In this document: piece by piece, positions 8,213 to 17,845 of the stretch | Numbering within the stretch: position 1 is the first letter of the stretch | Layout: each line of letters begins with the position of its first letter | Origin: an uncultured Prevotellaceae bacterium | GTDB taxonomy: Bacteria > Bacteroidota > Bacteroidia > Bacteroidales > Bacteroidaceae | Direction: 5' to 3' | NCBI GenBank assembly: GCA_902781315.1 | Contig: CACZIT010000015.1 | Span: 1 to 61,547 of the forward strand | Length of the DNA: 61,547 bases | Translations under genes and position numbers: made by a program | Notes under the pieces: model-generated | What the model was told of the DNA's origin: nothing | The model's database searches: none | Seen by the model: only the letters and a program-made list of their open reading frames with translations

Positions 8213-10564
8213 ATGAAGAGTAATTACAGAGGACAAGGAACCCTCATTAAAGTCATTTCACTGGCCGTCGGCCTGACCGTCGGGCTGGTGCTGATAGCGC
8301 GTGTGGAACTGAACCGCAACTACGACCGTTGTATCGCCGACAAGGAACGTGTGTATCAGGTAGGCGAAATGTTCCAGAAGATGGGCGAGGAGGCCGCCGA
8401 GTATGAGAACACACCCGGCGGAGCCATCCCTGCCATGTGCCGTTACATCCCTGAAATAGAGGTAGGCACACGATGGACGTACCAATTCAACGACGAGAAA
8501 CTGACGACTGAGGATGGCATGCACCATGACTTTGAGCAGACGGTGTTTGCCGACTCCTGCTTCTTCGATATCTTCAGCACAAAGATACTGCAGGGAGATG
8601 CCAAGATGATTCTGAGTACTCCCGGTCAATGTCTCATTAGCAAGCGGTTGTATGACAGAATAGGGGGCGATGCCGCAGGCAAGACCTTCTGTTTTATGGC
8701 TGCTCCCGATAAGCCGATGACGGTAGGCGGTGTGTTTGAAGACTTCGACGAGAACTCATCATTTCGCCAACTTGACATCATCATGTCGTTGCCGTCTATC
8801 GGTATCTATTCTTACGACGGCACGGGCAATCTGATGGGCAACGACCGCTATCACTCCTTCGTCCGTCTGCGTCCTGATGCCGATATGGCAAAAGTGACTG
8901 AAGGGATGAACAAGATGCTGAAGGAACTGATACCTTGGGACGACGTGAAAGCTGCGGGCATCAAGGACTTTGGTTTCAAACTGTATGCTGTCAGCGGGAG
9001 CCACATGAAGAAAAAGACCGTCAAGACAACATGTATCATCCTTTCCGTCGTGGCCTTCGTCATGCTCTTCACGGCGGTGATGAACTACATCCTCGTGGTC
9101 ATCAGCACGATGGTGAACCGTGCCCGTCAGGTGGCTCTGCGCAAGGTGCTGGGAGCACCACGCCGTGAGTTTTATCTGAAGACGATGAAGGAGGCCACCG
9201 CGCATCTATTGACAGCACTACTCATCATGTCCCTGCTGCTCTGGGTAGGAAAGGACTGGGTGCACGAACTCTTAGGCGTCAGCGTAGGAACGCTTTTCTC
9301 ATCGCAGACTTACCTGGTGCTGTCAATCGTCTGCCTCATCGTACTGACCTGTTGCGGACTGTTGCCGGGGTTTATCTATTCTCGCATCCCGATGGCTTAT
9401 GCCTACCGGTTGTTCTCGGAAAACAAGCGCATCTGGAAACTATCGCTGCTGGCCTTCCAGTTTGTGCTGTGCACCATGCTGCTCTGCATCCTCAGCACCA
9501 TCTACCGCCAGTATGACTATATGCTGAATCGTGACTTGGGCTATGACTACAAGGATGTGGCCTATATCGAGATATTGAATCCCTCAGACTCTACCTACAC
9601 GCTGGCCCGCGAGATAGAGAAGTTGCCTTGTGTGGAAAGCACGAGTACAGCCTATTCGCTATGGACGAGCAAGCAAAGTGGCAACAATGTGATGCTGCCT
9701 GGCAAGACGGAACAACTGTTTAATTTCTCATGTATGTACTGGGCAGAATCGAGCATCGTCCAGACGATGGGACTGATGGTGACACAAGGTAGCGTGCCCG
9801 CACGCATAGACCACCCGGGATGGGAAGGCGAGGCCATCGTCGACGAGCGGTTTGCCGAGATGCTCAAGCAGCATACTGGCTGGAGCGATGTCGTGGGACA
9901 GGTCATCTTGAGCACAGAGTTTGGTGACCAGGTGCCTATCACCATCAAAGCCGTGGTGAAGAACTTCACAATAGGTTCGCTTGTCAGCACAGAGGAGCGT
10001 CCTTCGATGATGATCAACGGAAACATCTACGCCAATTATATATTGGTGAAGCTCAATGCACTGACGCCGGAAAACATACTCGCCGTTCAGCAGACGTGCG
10101 ACAAGCTCTACCCTGACGCAGAATTGAACGTGAAACGGTATAAGGACGAATTGGCCGACCATTACACACAGACCAAGCACACCCGCGACCTCATTATGAT
10201 AGGTTGCTTAGCATCGCTGCTGATTACGCTCATTGGACTCATCGGCTATGTGCGCGACGAGGTGCAGCGCCGCTCGCGCGAATTGGCCATTCGTAAAGTG
10301 ATGGGTGCGACCGTCGGCGAACTGCAGGGACTGTTCCTGCGGAGCATCGCAATGATTGCCCTGCCGTCCATCATCGTTGGTGTTGCCTTGGGTTGGTATT
10401 TCAGTCGCATGCTGATGGAGCAGTTTGCCGACAAGGTGCAGTTCTCATGGATTGTCTTCACCGCCTGTGCACTGTTCGTGCTGCTCGTCATTGCCGCCAT
10501 CGTGCTGCTCCAGACCTATCGCGTGGCGACCAGCAATCCCGTGAATTATTTAAAGACGGAGTAG
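8213..10564 (+). CDS. FtsX/MacB-type ABC transporter permease
   Basis: 783 residues from the ATG at 8213, chosen because the promoter -7 box sits at 8178-8185 and no better start lies between. It has an N-terminal helix (LIKVISLAVGLTVGLVLIA), a periplasmic region, an FtsX block (NRARQVALRKVLGAPRRE), a second periplasmic region and a C-terminal FtsX block (RRSRELAIRKVMGATVGE) ending NPVNYLKTE. It is the fourth permease of the cluster. It has its own copy of the regulatory module, so it is likely controlled together with the 2228-6989 pair. An inverted-repeat element separates it from the ATPase gene downstream. Confidence 0.9.
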   Translation: MKSNYRGQGTLIKVISLAVGLTVGLVLIARVELNRNYDRCIADKERVYQVGEMFQKMGEEAAEYENTPGGAIPAMCRYIPEIEVGTRWTYQFNDEKLTTEDGMHHDFEQTVFADSCFFDIFSTKILQGDAKMILSTPGQCLISKRLYDRIGGDAAGKTFCFMAAPDKPMTVGGVFEDFDENSSFRQLDIIMSLPSIGIYSYDGTGNLMGNDRYHSFVRLRPDADMAKVTEGMNKMLKELIPWDDVKAAGIKDFGFKLYAVSGSHMKKKTVKTTCIILSVVAFVMLFTAVMNYILVVISTMVNRARQVALRKVLGAPRREFYLKTMKEATAHLLTALLIMSLLLWVGKDWVHELLGVSVGTLFSSQTYLVLSIVCLIVLTCCGLLPGFIYSRIPMAYAYRLFSENKRIWKLSLLAFQFVLCTMLLCILSTIYRQYDYMLNRDLGYDYKDVAYIEILNPSDSTYTLAREIEKLPCVESTSTAYSLWTSKQSGNNVMLPGKTEQLFNFSCMYWAESSIVQTMGLMVTQGSVPARIDHPGWEGEAIVDERFAEMLKQHTGWSDVVGQVILSTEFGDQVPITIKAVVKNFTIGSLVSTEERPSMMINGNIYANYILVKLNALTPENILAVQQTCDKLYPDAELNVKRYKDELADHYTQTKHTRDLIMIGCLASLLITLIGLIGYVRDEVQRRSRELAIRKVMGATVGELQGLFLRSIAMIALPSIIVGVALGWYFSRMLMEQFADKVQFSWIVFTACALFVLLVIAAIVLLQTYRVATSNPVNYLKTE

Positions 10565-10565
10565 G

Positions 10566-10781
10566 GAGACCCACCCCCAAAGACCCACCCCCAGAAGACC
10601 CACCCCCAGCCCCTCCCTGAATGGAGGGGAGTGGTTACCTTGCGAAACAAAACATTAATATAAATTTAGAATAACATTAGTATAAACTTAGAAGAATGAC
10701 CCTATAAGCCTGCCAGTAGAACTATTCACTCCCCTCCATTCAGGGAGGGGCAGGGGGTGGGTCTTCTTGGGGGTGGGTCTC
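10566..10781. repeat. MITE-like element with long G/C-rich terminal inverted repeats and a 22-bp phased core
   Basis: The left arm (10566-10633) carries three GACCCACCCCC units followed by CCCCTCCCTGAATGGAGGGG. The right arm (10727-10781) is its reverse complement with only two units. Between the arms two 22-bp units sit head to tail at 10651 and 10673 (each AACATTARTATAAAYTTAGA plus 2 bases), and a degenerate third at 10695 keeps TATAA in register. The element fills the gap between the last permease and its ATPase and ends 6 bp before the ATPase ATG. No ORF is seen inside. Confidence 0.75.
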
Positions 10782-10787
10782 TTAATT

Positions 10788-11462
<675 letters not shown>

Positions 11463-11526
11463 AAATTCTTCCGCCATCGCAGGCTTTGCCGCTTGGCTCG
11501 TCCAGGAAATACAGGGGCCGAAGTTG

Positions 11527-14500
11527 TCAGGACTTCTTGTATTCGCGCGGCGTCATGCCGTAGAAGCGCTTGAAGATGGTCGAGAAGGAGGCGGAGTTGC
11601 TGAATCCGCAGGCATACATGACCTCAGTGACGTTCATGTCGCCCGTGGAGAGCAGGTGGGCAGCCTGCTTCAGGCGGATGTTGCGAATGAAGTCGTGGGG
11701 TGTCTGGCCGGTCAGTTCCTTCATCTTTCGGTGAAGATGGACGCGGCTGATGCCCACGGTCTGGGCAATGGTGTCTACACTGAGGTCGCTGTTGGAAATG
11801 TTTTCGTTGATGACCTTCATGATGCGCTCGAGCAGTTTTTCGTCGGGCGACTTCATCTGCACGGTCTCCACCTTGCTTTCCAATTGGTCGTTGCGCCCGT
11901 ACTTCAGCCGAAGCATCTGGCGCGAACTGATGAGATTGAGCACGGTGCGTCGCAGAATGTCCATGTTGAACGGCTTCACGATGTAAGCATCTACGCCCGT
12001 GCCGAGTCCTTCCAGTTTGTCTTCGTCGCGGTTCTTGGCGGTGAGCATGACGATGGGGATGTGGTTGGTCTGCGGGTTGGCTTTCAGCGTGGCAGCCAAT
12101 GTGTTGCCGTCCATTTCCGGCATCATGACGTCGGTGATGAGCAGTTCGGGCCGCACCTTGAGCGTCTCGGCGAGCGCCTCGCGGCCGTTCAGGCAGGTAT
12201 GGACGTCGTAGTCGGTGCTGAGTTCCTGTGCGAGGTATTCGCGGATGTCGTCGTCGTCCTCGGCAATGACGATGGTCAGCCGTCGGCTCTTGTCGGGCTG
12301 CCAGAGAGTTTCCTTGTCGGTCAGGGTGTCCATGTCGTCGGCCATTTCGTCGCCAAGGAGTTCGGCCTGCGTCTGCTCGGTGGTGGTGGGCTCCGTTTCA
12401 ATTTCGTCTTCGCTCAGGTGGGCTTTGCCCAGCGGGATGGTGACGACGAACTCCACTCCCTCGTGACGGTCGTGACCGAAGAGTGCGGCTGCCTCGTCGG
12501 CCTGCATGTTGCGGGCCGTAATGGTGCCGTGGTGCAGTTCGACGAGCGAGCGGGTGAGGTCGAGTCCGATGCCCGTGCCCGTGTTTCGGTCGTTGATGGA
12601 GGTGGTGCTCTGGTAGAAGCGTTTGAAGATGTGCTCAAGTTTGTCGGCGGGAATCTTCTCTCCGCTGTCGCTGACGGTGATGGTGGCCTGGTGGTTGTCG
12701 TGGCTGACACGCATGATGATGCTGCCTTCGGGAGGTGTGAACTTAAAGGCGTTCGAGAGGATGTTGACCACCACCTTATCGAATTGCCGGCGGTCGATCC
12801 ATACGGGCAGTTGCTCTTCGTCGTGGTCGTAGCGGAAATGGATGCGCTTGGCCTGCGACTGGTGTTCGAAGAGTGTGTAGATGTCCTGCACGAAGGCCAC
12901 GAGGTCGGTTTCCGACATGTGCATCTGCATCATACCCTTGTCGATTTTCCGCAGGTCCATGAGTTGGTTGATGAGGCTCAGGATGCGCTCGGCGTTGCGG
13001 TGGATGGTCTCGTAGACGCTGCGCCGGTGGGGGTCGTCGTCTTGCTTCATGAGCGAGAGCAGGGGCGTGATGATGAGCGTCATAGGCGTGCGTATCTCGT
13101 GGCTGATGTTCATGAAGAACCGCAGCTTGGCCTCGCCCATTTCTTCGGCATGGATGTGCTCCTGCAGCCGCAGGCGGTCTTGCTCGTTGCGGCTGCGCTG
13201 GCGCAGGTACTGCCAGGCGGCGATGCCGAGCAGCAGCAGGTAGAGGCAGTAGGCCCACCACGTACGGTACCACGGGCTGTGGACGACGACGGTGAACTCG
13301 CGTTCTTCGGTCTGCTCGTTGTTGCGCTCGGCCTTGATGCGGAATTTATACGTGCCCGGCGTGAGGTGGGAGAACGTGATTTCGTTCATGCCCGGTTGCA
13401 GTCGCACGGGTGCTTCGTTGTTGATGCGATAGATATAGGTGATGTGCTCGGGCGTGTCGTAGGTAAGTGTAGACAGCTGTATGGTGAACGAGTTGTCGCG
13501 ATAGCTGAGGTTGAAGCGGTTGCTGGCGATGACCGACGTGTCGCACACCTGGTAGTGGCCCGATCGGGTGGTGCTGGCCACGGGTTCGCCGTTGATGAGG
13601 AAGGCCGTCAGCTTGACGCGTGCCTTCCATTCGCGCTGTGCCATCTTCATCGGGTCGAACCATGTGATGCCGCCCACGCCGCCGAAGAGCAGCTGGCCGT
13701 TGGGTGCTGCCCACGAGGCTCCCACGGAGAACTCGTTCGACTGCAGTCCGTCGTCGGCGAAGTAGTTCTGCACCTCGCCCGAGTTGGGGTCGTAGCAGCA
13801 CAGTCCGTGGTACGACGACAGCCAGAGGCGTCCGCGCTGGTCCTGCTCGATGGCTGCCACGCCGCTGCCTATCTGCACGTGCTCGGTGCTGTAGGGCTTC
13901 ATGCGGTGGGCCAGCAGGTCGTAGCAGTAGAGGCTGTCGCTGGTGGCAATGAGCAGGCGTCCGCCGAACTCCTTGGCGATGAAGGCCGACGTGCCGTACA
14001 TCAGGCAGTTCTGCCGGAAGGTGTTGGTCCAGCTGTCGCGCTCCGTGTCGAGGCAGCACACGCCCATGGTCGTGGCCAGGTAGATGCGTTTGCCGTCGGG
14101 CGAGAGCGACAGTTGCGTGATGTAGTCGTTGGTCAGGCTGTTCGTGTTGCGGTTGTTCTCAGCTCCCCGCTTGGTGGTGTAGGTCTTCATCGTGCCGTCG
14201 GGCGAGAGCCGCAGCAGTCCGTTGCCCATGGTGCCCAGCCAGAGGTTGTCCTTGGCGTCGTGCGCGATGCTGAACACGCTGACGCGCCATCCCGGCAGCA
14301 GCGGCTGCTGGTGGTAGCGTCCGCTCGGGTCGATGTAGCCGCATCCCTCCTGATAGCTGCCCAGCCAGATGCGCCCCTTGTTGTCTTCGTTCAGCGCGAG
14401 CACCGTCGCCGGCACGCCGTCGCTGCTGTCGTAGTGGCGGATGAGCTGTCCGCCTTCGGTAATCTGAAAGAGACCGTCCTTGTCGGTACCCACCCAGATG

Positions 14501-15570
14501 AAGCCGCGGGAGTCTACCATCGTGCTCGTCACGCAGGCCTGTCCGATGATGTTGTTCTTGCCCAGTCGGTAGCCCATGTAGGAGAAACCGTTCTGCCTGA
14601 CGGGTTGCATGTAGATGCCCTTTTGCAGCATGCCCAGCCAGAGGTTGCCGCCCGGGTCTTCGGTGATCGACACCACCTTCGCCTGCGAGAGGTCCACCAT
14701 GCGGCTGTAGTAGGGATTCTCCACCACGCTGCCCGTGGCGGGGTCCAGGATGCTCAGTCCGCTGCCGTCGTAGCCGATGACCATCTGGTTGTTGCTGTTG
14801 CAGTAGAGGGCTGTCACCGAGCGGTTGCCCGTGGCGGCGATGTGCCGGAAGGTGCCGCCCTCTAAGCGCAGCACGCCCTGTCGCGAGGTGCCCACGTAGA
14901 TGCGGCCCTGACGGTCCTTGCCCACGCGGCGCACGTACGACTGCATCGACCCGTCGTCGAGGTAGCGCTTCACCACCTTCCCGCGTTTCTTGTCGTACAC
15001 CAGCAGTCCGTGGTGGTCGGTGGCAATCCAGATGAGCCCCTTGTTGTCCTCCACCATCGAGTGGATGGTGACGGCACTGGCCAGGTCGCCGCCCAGCTGG
15101 TGGGCCTGCGAGGGCGAGTCTACGCGCAGCACGCCGTTGCCGCTGGTGCCCACAAGGATGTCGCCGTCGCTGCACATGAGGAAGCAGATGACGTAGGTGT
15201 GGGTTTCGTTGCCTTCGCGGTCTATCACCTTCATTTCGCGGAACGAAGCCCCGTCGAAGGTCATCAGTCCGCCGAACATGCCCAGGTAGAAGCGGTTCTG
15301 GTGGTCCTGCGCGATGCAGTTCACGTAGTTGTTCGTCATGTCGCCGTGGGTCTTCTTGTCGAACACGCGGAACTGGTAGCCGTCGTAGCGGCACAGTCCG
15401 TTTCGCGTGGCCACCCAGAGCAGGCCGTCGTTGTCGATGAACACTTGGTTGGTGAAACTGCTGGACAACTGGTTGTCCACGTCGTATAGTTTTCCCATCT
15501 GGGCCAGCGAGTCCAGGAGTGAGAAAGGTAGTGTCAGCAGTAGCAGTGCGATCAGAACTTTTCGTCTCAT
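11527..15570 (-). CDS. Hybrid two-component system protein (HTCS): sensor kinase, receiver and AraC output in one chain
   Basis: 1347 residues, starting at the ATG at 15570; the frame further upstream overlaps the -7 box at 15614-15621. Signal peptide (MRRKVLIALLLLTLPF), then about 650 residues of repeated two-component propeller blades (motifs such as LWVATRNGL and LWLGTMGNGL), a Y_Y_Y domain near 690-765, a transmembrane helix near 775-797, HisKA with HEIRTP (His near 823), HATPase (N-box near 937), a receiver with LLITDVMMPEMDG (Asp near 1145), and an AraC HTH in the last ~90 residues. HTCS proteins bind a breakdown oligosaccharide in the periplasm and activate the adjacent utilisation locus. 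This one faces away from the GH43-SusCD-GH10 cluster, so (arabino)xylan oligosaccharides are the likely cue (inference). Confidence 0.95.
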   Translation of the reverse strand: MRRKVLIALLLLTLPFSLLDSLAQMGKLYDVDNQLSSSFTNQVFIDNDGLLWVATRNGLCRYDGYQFRVFDKKTHGDMTNNYVNCIAQDHQNRFYLGMFGGLMTFDGASFREMKVIDREGNETHTYVICFLMCSDGDILVGTSGNGVLRVDSPSQAHQLGGDLASAVTIHSMVEDNKGLIWIATDHHGLLVYDKKRGKVVKRYLDDGSMQSYVRRVGKDRQGRIYVGTSRQGVLRLEGGTFRHIAATGNRSVTALYCNSNNQMVIGYDGSGLSILDPATGSVVENPYYSRMVDLSQAKVVSITEDPGGNLWLGMLQKGIYMQPVRQNGFSYMGYRLGKNNIIGQACVTSTMVDSRGFIWVGTDKDGLFQITEGGQLIRHYDSSDGVPATVLALNEDNKGRIWLGSYQEGCGYIDPSGRYHQQPLLPGWRVSVFSIAHDAKDNLWLGTMGNGLLRLSPDGTMKTYTTKRGAENNRNTNSLTNDYITQLSLSPDGKRIYLATTMGVCCLDTERDSWTNTFRQNCLMYGTSAFIAKEFGGRLLIATSDSLYCYDLLAHRMKPYSTEHVQIGSGVAAIEQDQRGRLWLSSYHGLCCYDPNSGEVQNYFADDGLQSNEFSVGASWAAPNGQLLFGGVGGITWFDPMKMAQREWKARVKLTAFLINGEPVASTTRSGHYQVCDTSVIASNRFNLSYRDNSFTIQLSTLTYDTPEHITYIYRINNEAPVRLQPGMNEITFSHLTPGTYKFRIKAERNNEQTEEREFTVVVHSPWYRTWWAYCLYLLLLGIAAWQYLRQRSRNEQDRLRLQEHIHAEEMGEAKLRFFMNISHEIRTPMTLIITPLLSLMKQDDDPHRRSVYETIHRNAERILSLINQLMDLRKIDKGMMQMHMSETDLVAFVQDIYTLFEHQSQAKRIHFRYDHDEEQLPVWIDRRQFDKVVVNILSNAFKFTPPEGSIIMRVSHDNHQATITVSDSGEKIPADKLEHIFKRFYQSTTSINDRNTGTGIGLDLTRSLVELHHGTITARNMQADEAAALFGHDRHEGVEFVVTIPLGKAHLSEDEIETEPTTTEQTQAELLGDEMADDMDTLTDKETLWQPDKSRRLTIVIAEDDDDIREYLAQELSTDYDVHTCLNGREALAETLKVRPELLITDVMMPEMDGNTLAATLKANPQTNHIPIVMLTAKNRDEDKLEGLGTGVDAYIVKPFNMDILRRTVLNLISSRQMLRLKYGRNDQLESKVETVQMKSPDEKLLERIMKVINENISNSDLSVDTIAQTVGISRVHLHRKMKELTGQTPHDFIRNIRLKQAAHLLSTGDMNVTEVMYACGFSNSASFSTIFKRFYGMTPREYKKS

Positions 15571-15613
15571 TGTTTGTGTTAGTTTTGATGGTATTTCAGA
15601 GTTTTTTAGGCTG

Positions 15614-15645
15614 CAAAGATACATTTTTTCACGAAAAGTACCAAA
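15614..15645 (-). promoter_or_regulatory. Promoter of the HTCS gene
   Basis: Read on the minus strand, TTTG (15645-15642) and TATCTTTG (15621-15614) are separated by 20 bp, a good match to the Bacteroidetes consensus, about 44 bp before the ATG. Confidence 0.65.
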
Positions 15646-15649
15646 CGAT

Positions 15650-15716
15650 TGTTACATTTTGTAAAGCCTCTGTTACAAATCAGGGGTGTTCTTTCCCATT
15701 ATTCTTTGTAACTTTG
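15650..15716 (+). promoter_or_regulatory. Divergent control region: paired TGTTACA sites and GH43 -7 box
   Basis: TGTTACA occurs at 15650-15656 and 15671-15677, a direct repeat 21 bp apart (two helical turns), between the HTCS and GH43 promoters. Its reverse complement TGTAACA recurs before susC at 19853. The GH43 -7 box is TAACTTTG at 15709-15716. Direct repeats at about 21-bp spacing suit an AraC-type dimer, so these may be HTCS binding sites (inference). Confidence 0.5.
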
Positions 15717-15756
15717 CCGCTGAAAACCTGCAAACTCCCCATCAAACCGCCAGCTT

Positions 15757-17811
15757 ATGAAAAGAACAGCCAGCACGCTTTTGTTGTTTGCCCTTGCCGT
15801 CCTGTCGGCAACGGCGCAGAATCCCGTTATCCGCCATCAGTTCACAGCCGATCCCACGGCGCGTGTCTTCGATGGCAAAGTGTATCTGTATCCTTCGCAC
15901 GACATCGTGCCTCCTGCCGGTCAGCGTGCCGACTGGTTCTGCATGGCCGACTACCACGTCTTCTCGTCGACGAACCTCACCGACTGGACCGACCACGGCG
16001 TCATCGTCACCCAGAACGCCGTGCCCTGGGTGCGGCGCGACTCCTACGCCATGTGGGCCCCCGACTGCGTGCGCAGGCTGAGCCCGTCGGCCGACGGTAG
16101 CCTCGCCAACGGCAAGTATTACTTCTACTTCCCCGCCGCCCCGAAGGCAGGCTTCGGCTTTGCCATCGGCGTGGCCACTGCCGACAGCCCCGAGGGACCG
16201 TTCGTCTGTGAGCCCGAGCCTATTCGTGGCGTGTCGGGCATCGACCCCTGCGTGCTGGTCGACGACGACGGCCAGGCCTATATCTACTGGTCGGGCATGG
16301 GACTGCGCGGTGCGCGCCTGAGCGACGACATGCTGCAGCTGAAGGATCCGCTCAGCGAGGTGCAGATGCCCCGCCGCAACGAAAACGACACCACGCCCCG
16401 CCGCACGATGCTCGTGGGCGGACAGCCCATGGAGGGCCTGCCCGACGGTTTCAAGGAAGGCCCCTTCGTGTTCCGCCGCGGCCAGCACTACTACCTGACG
16501 TTCCCCTGGGTGCGCCGCGAGGGTGGCACCGAGACGCTGGCCTACGCCATGAGCGACCGGCCGCTGGGCCCCTGGACGTTCAAGGGCATCATCATGGCCG
16601 AGCATCCCAACGGCTGCTGGACCAACCACCATTCCATTGTTGAATATCAGGGCCAGTGGTACCTGTTCTACCACACCAACTTCTTCTCGCCCAGCGACGA
16701 CAAACGCCGCTCGGTGTGCATCGAGCGCCTCGCGTTCCGTGCCGACGGCACCATCGGCGAAGTCAAGGAGACCATTCGTGGCGTGGGCATCAACAAGGCT
16801 ACCGAGCGCATCGACATCGACCGCTTCAGCACGGCTACCGTTGGCGTCAGTACGCAGTATGTAGACACTGCCGACTGCACGCGCGGAGCCTGTGTCAATG
16901 TGCTCCGTGGCGGGTGGGTGACCTATGCCGACGTCGACTTCAGCAGCCTCACCGACGGCTACCTCGTCGTCAGCGCCAAAGCCGCCGACAACACCGAGTT
17001 CTGCATCCGCGAGAACGGCCCCAAGGGCAAGATCATTGCTCGTGTGCCCGTGACGGTGAAGAGCCAGAACGGCCCCTTCCGTCGCGACCAGTCGGGCCAG
17101 TGGCTCACGCTCACCGCTCCCCTGCAGCACACGCCGAAGGGTGTCGTCAGCCTCTGCGTCACGGCCGGCGATGCTGACGTCAGCATCGACTGGGTGCAGT
17201 TCAAGAACCGTCCCCGCTACTTCACGCCCGTGGCGCCGGGTGCTGCCCCGTCGCAGCCCGACGAGCAGGGCTTCATTCGCCGCTGGATGCTCCTGGAACC
17301 CATTCGTCAGGACGTGCGCTCCAACACCGTCTTCACCAACACGTGGCTCGGCGAAGTGTTCTCCAAGACGTGGTTCAAGGACCAGCTCACCCTCCTGCCG
17401 CGCGACGGCCAGAAGGTGAAGGCAGCCGGCCAGACGCTGCGCTGGCACGCCCTCGACAGCGAAAACTACAACGTGAAGCTCTTCCGCTTTGCCGAGCGCT
17501 GGGGCCAGCAGACCTACGGCTCGCTGTTCTGGGCCGTCACGGTCGTAGAGTGTCCTGAGGACATCCCTGGCGTGCGCCTGGCAGCGGGCTCCAACGGTGC
17601 CTCGCAGTGGTGGCTCAACGGCGAGCCCGTGCTGCTGCTCGAGGGCGACCGCCGCATGGTGGAAGACGACGGCATGTCGGCCCGCCTTACGCTGAAGAAG
17701 GGCCGCAACGTGCTGCGCTGCGCCGTCGTCAACGGGCCTGGCCTGAGCGACATGTGCGTGCGGTTCGTCGACGAGCAGGGGCAGCCCGTGACGAATTTCC
17801 AGATTAAGTAA
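15757..17811 (+). CDS. Glycoside hydrolase family 43, arabinofuranosidase/xylosidase type, with C-terminal beta-sandwich modules
   Basis: 684 residues with a 21-residue signal peptide ending ATAQ. The five-bladed GH43 fold is marked by the three expected acids: Asp32 in FTADPTARV (base), Asp163 in SGIDPCVLV (pKa modulator) and Glu234 in FKEGPFVF (acid). Residues ~360-480 look like a CBM6-type module (TYADVDFSSLTDGYLVVSAKA), and the last ~190 form a beta-sandwich with WWLNGEPVLLLEG found on several polysaccharide-degrading enzymes. The enzyme should act in the periplasm or at the surface on arabinoxylan side chains or xylo-oligomers; motifs do not separate arabinofuranosidase from xylosidase activity. 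It is first in the putative operon, with the next GH43 34 bp on. Confidence 0.88.
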   Translation: MKRTASTLLLFALAVLSATAQNPVIRHQFTADPTARVFDGKVYLYPSHDIVPPAGQRADWFCMADYHVFSSTNLTDWTDHGVIVTQNAVPWVRRDSYAMWAPDCVRRLSPSADGSLANGKYYFYFPAAPKAGFGFAIGVATADSPEGPFVCEPEPIRGVSGIDPCVLVDDDGQAYIYWSGMGLRGARLSDDMLQLKDPLSEVQMPRRNENDTTPRRTMLVGGQPMEGLPDGFKEGPFVFRRGQHYYLTFPWVRREGGTETLAYAMSDRPLGPWTFKGIIMAEHPNGCWTNHHSIVEYQGQWYLFYHTNFFSPSDDKRRSVCIERLAFRADGTIGEVKETIRGVGINKATERIDIDRFSTATVGVSTQYVDTADCTRGACVNVLRGGWVTYADVDFSSLTDGYLVVSAKAADNTEFCIRENGPKGKIIARVPVTVKSQNGPFRRDQSGQWLTLTAPLQHTPKGVVSLCVTAGDADVSIDWVQFKNRPRYFTPVAPGAAPSQPDEQGFIRRWMLLEPIRQDVRSNTVFTNTWLGEVFSKTWFKDQLTLLPRDGQKVKAAGQTLRWHALDSENYNVKLFRFAERWGQQTYGSLFWAVTVVECPEDIPGVRLAAGSNGASQWWLNGEPVLLLEGDRRMVEDDGMSARLTLKKGRNVLRCAVVNGPGLSDMCVRFVDEQGQPVTNFQIK

Positions 17812-17845
17812 TAAATATCATAGGAGTGCAAAAAAAGAAAACAAT

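Noticed and set aside
11524-14865. Very long open frame on the plus strand opposite the HTCS gene
   Set aside because: It is the antisense of a gene with clear domains along its whole length; it reads as low-complexity V/H/A-rich sequence typical of G/C-rich shadows.
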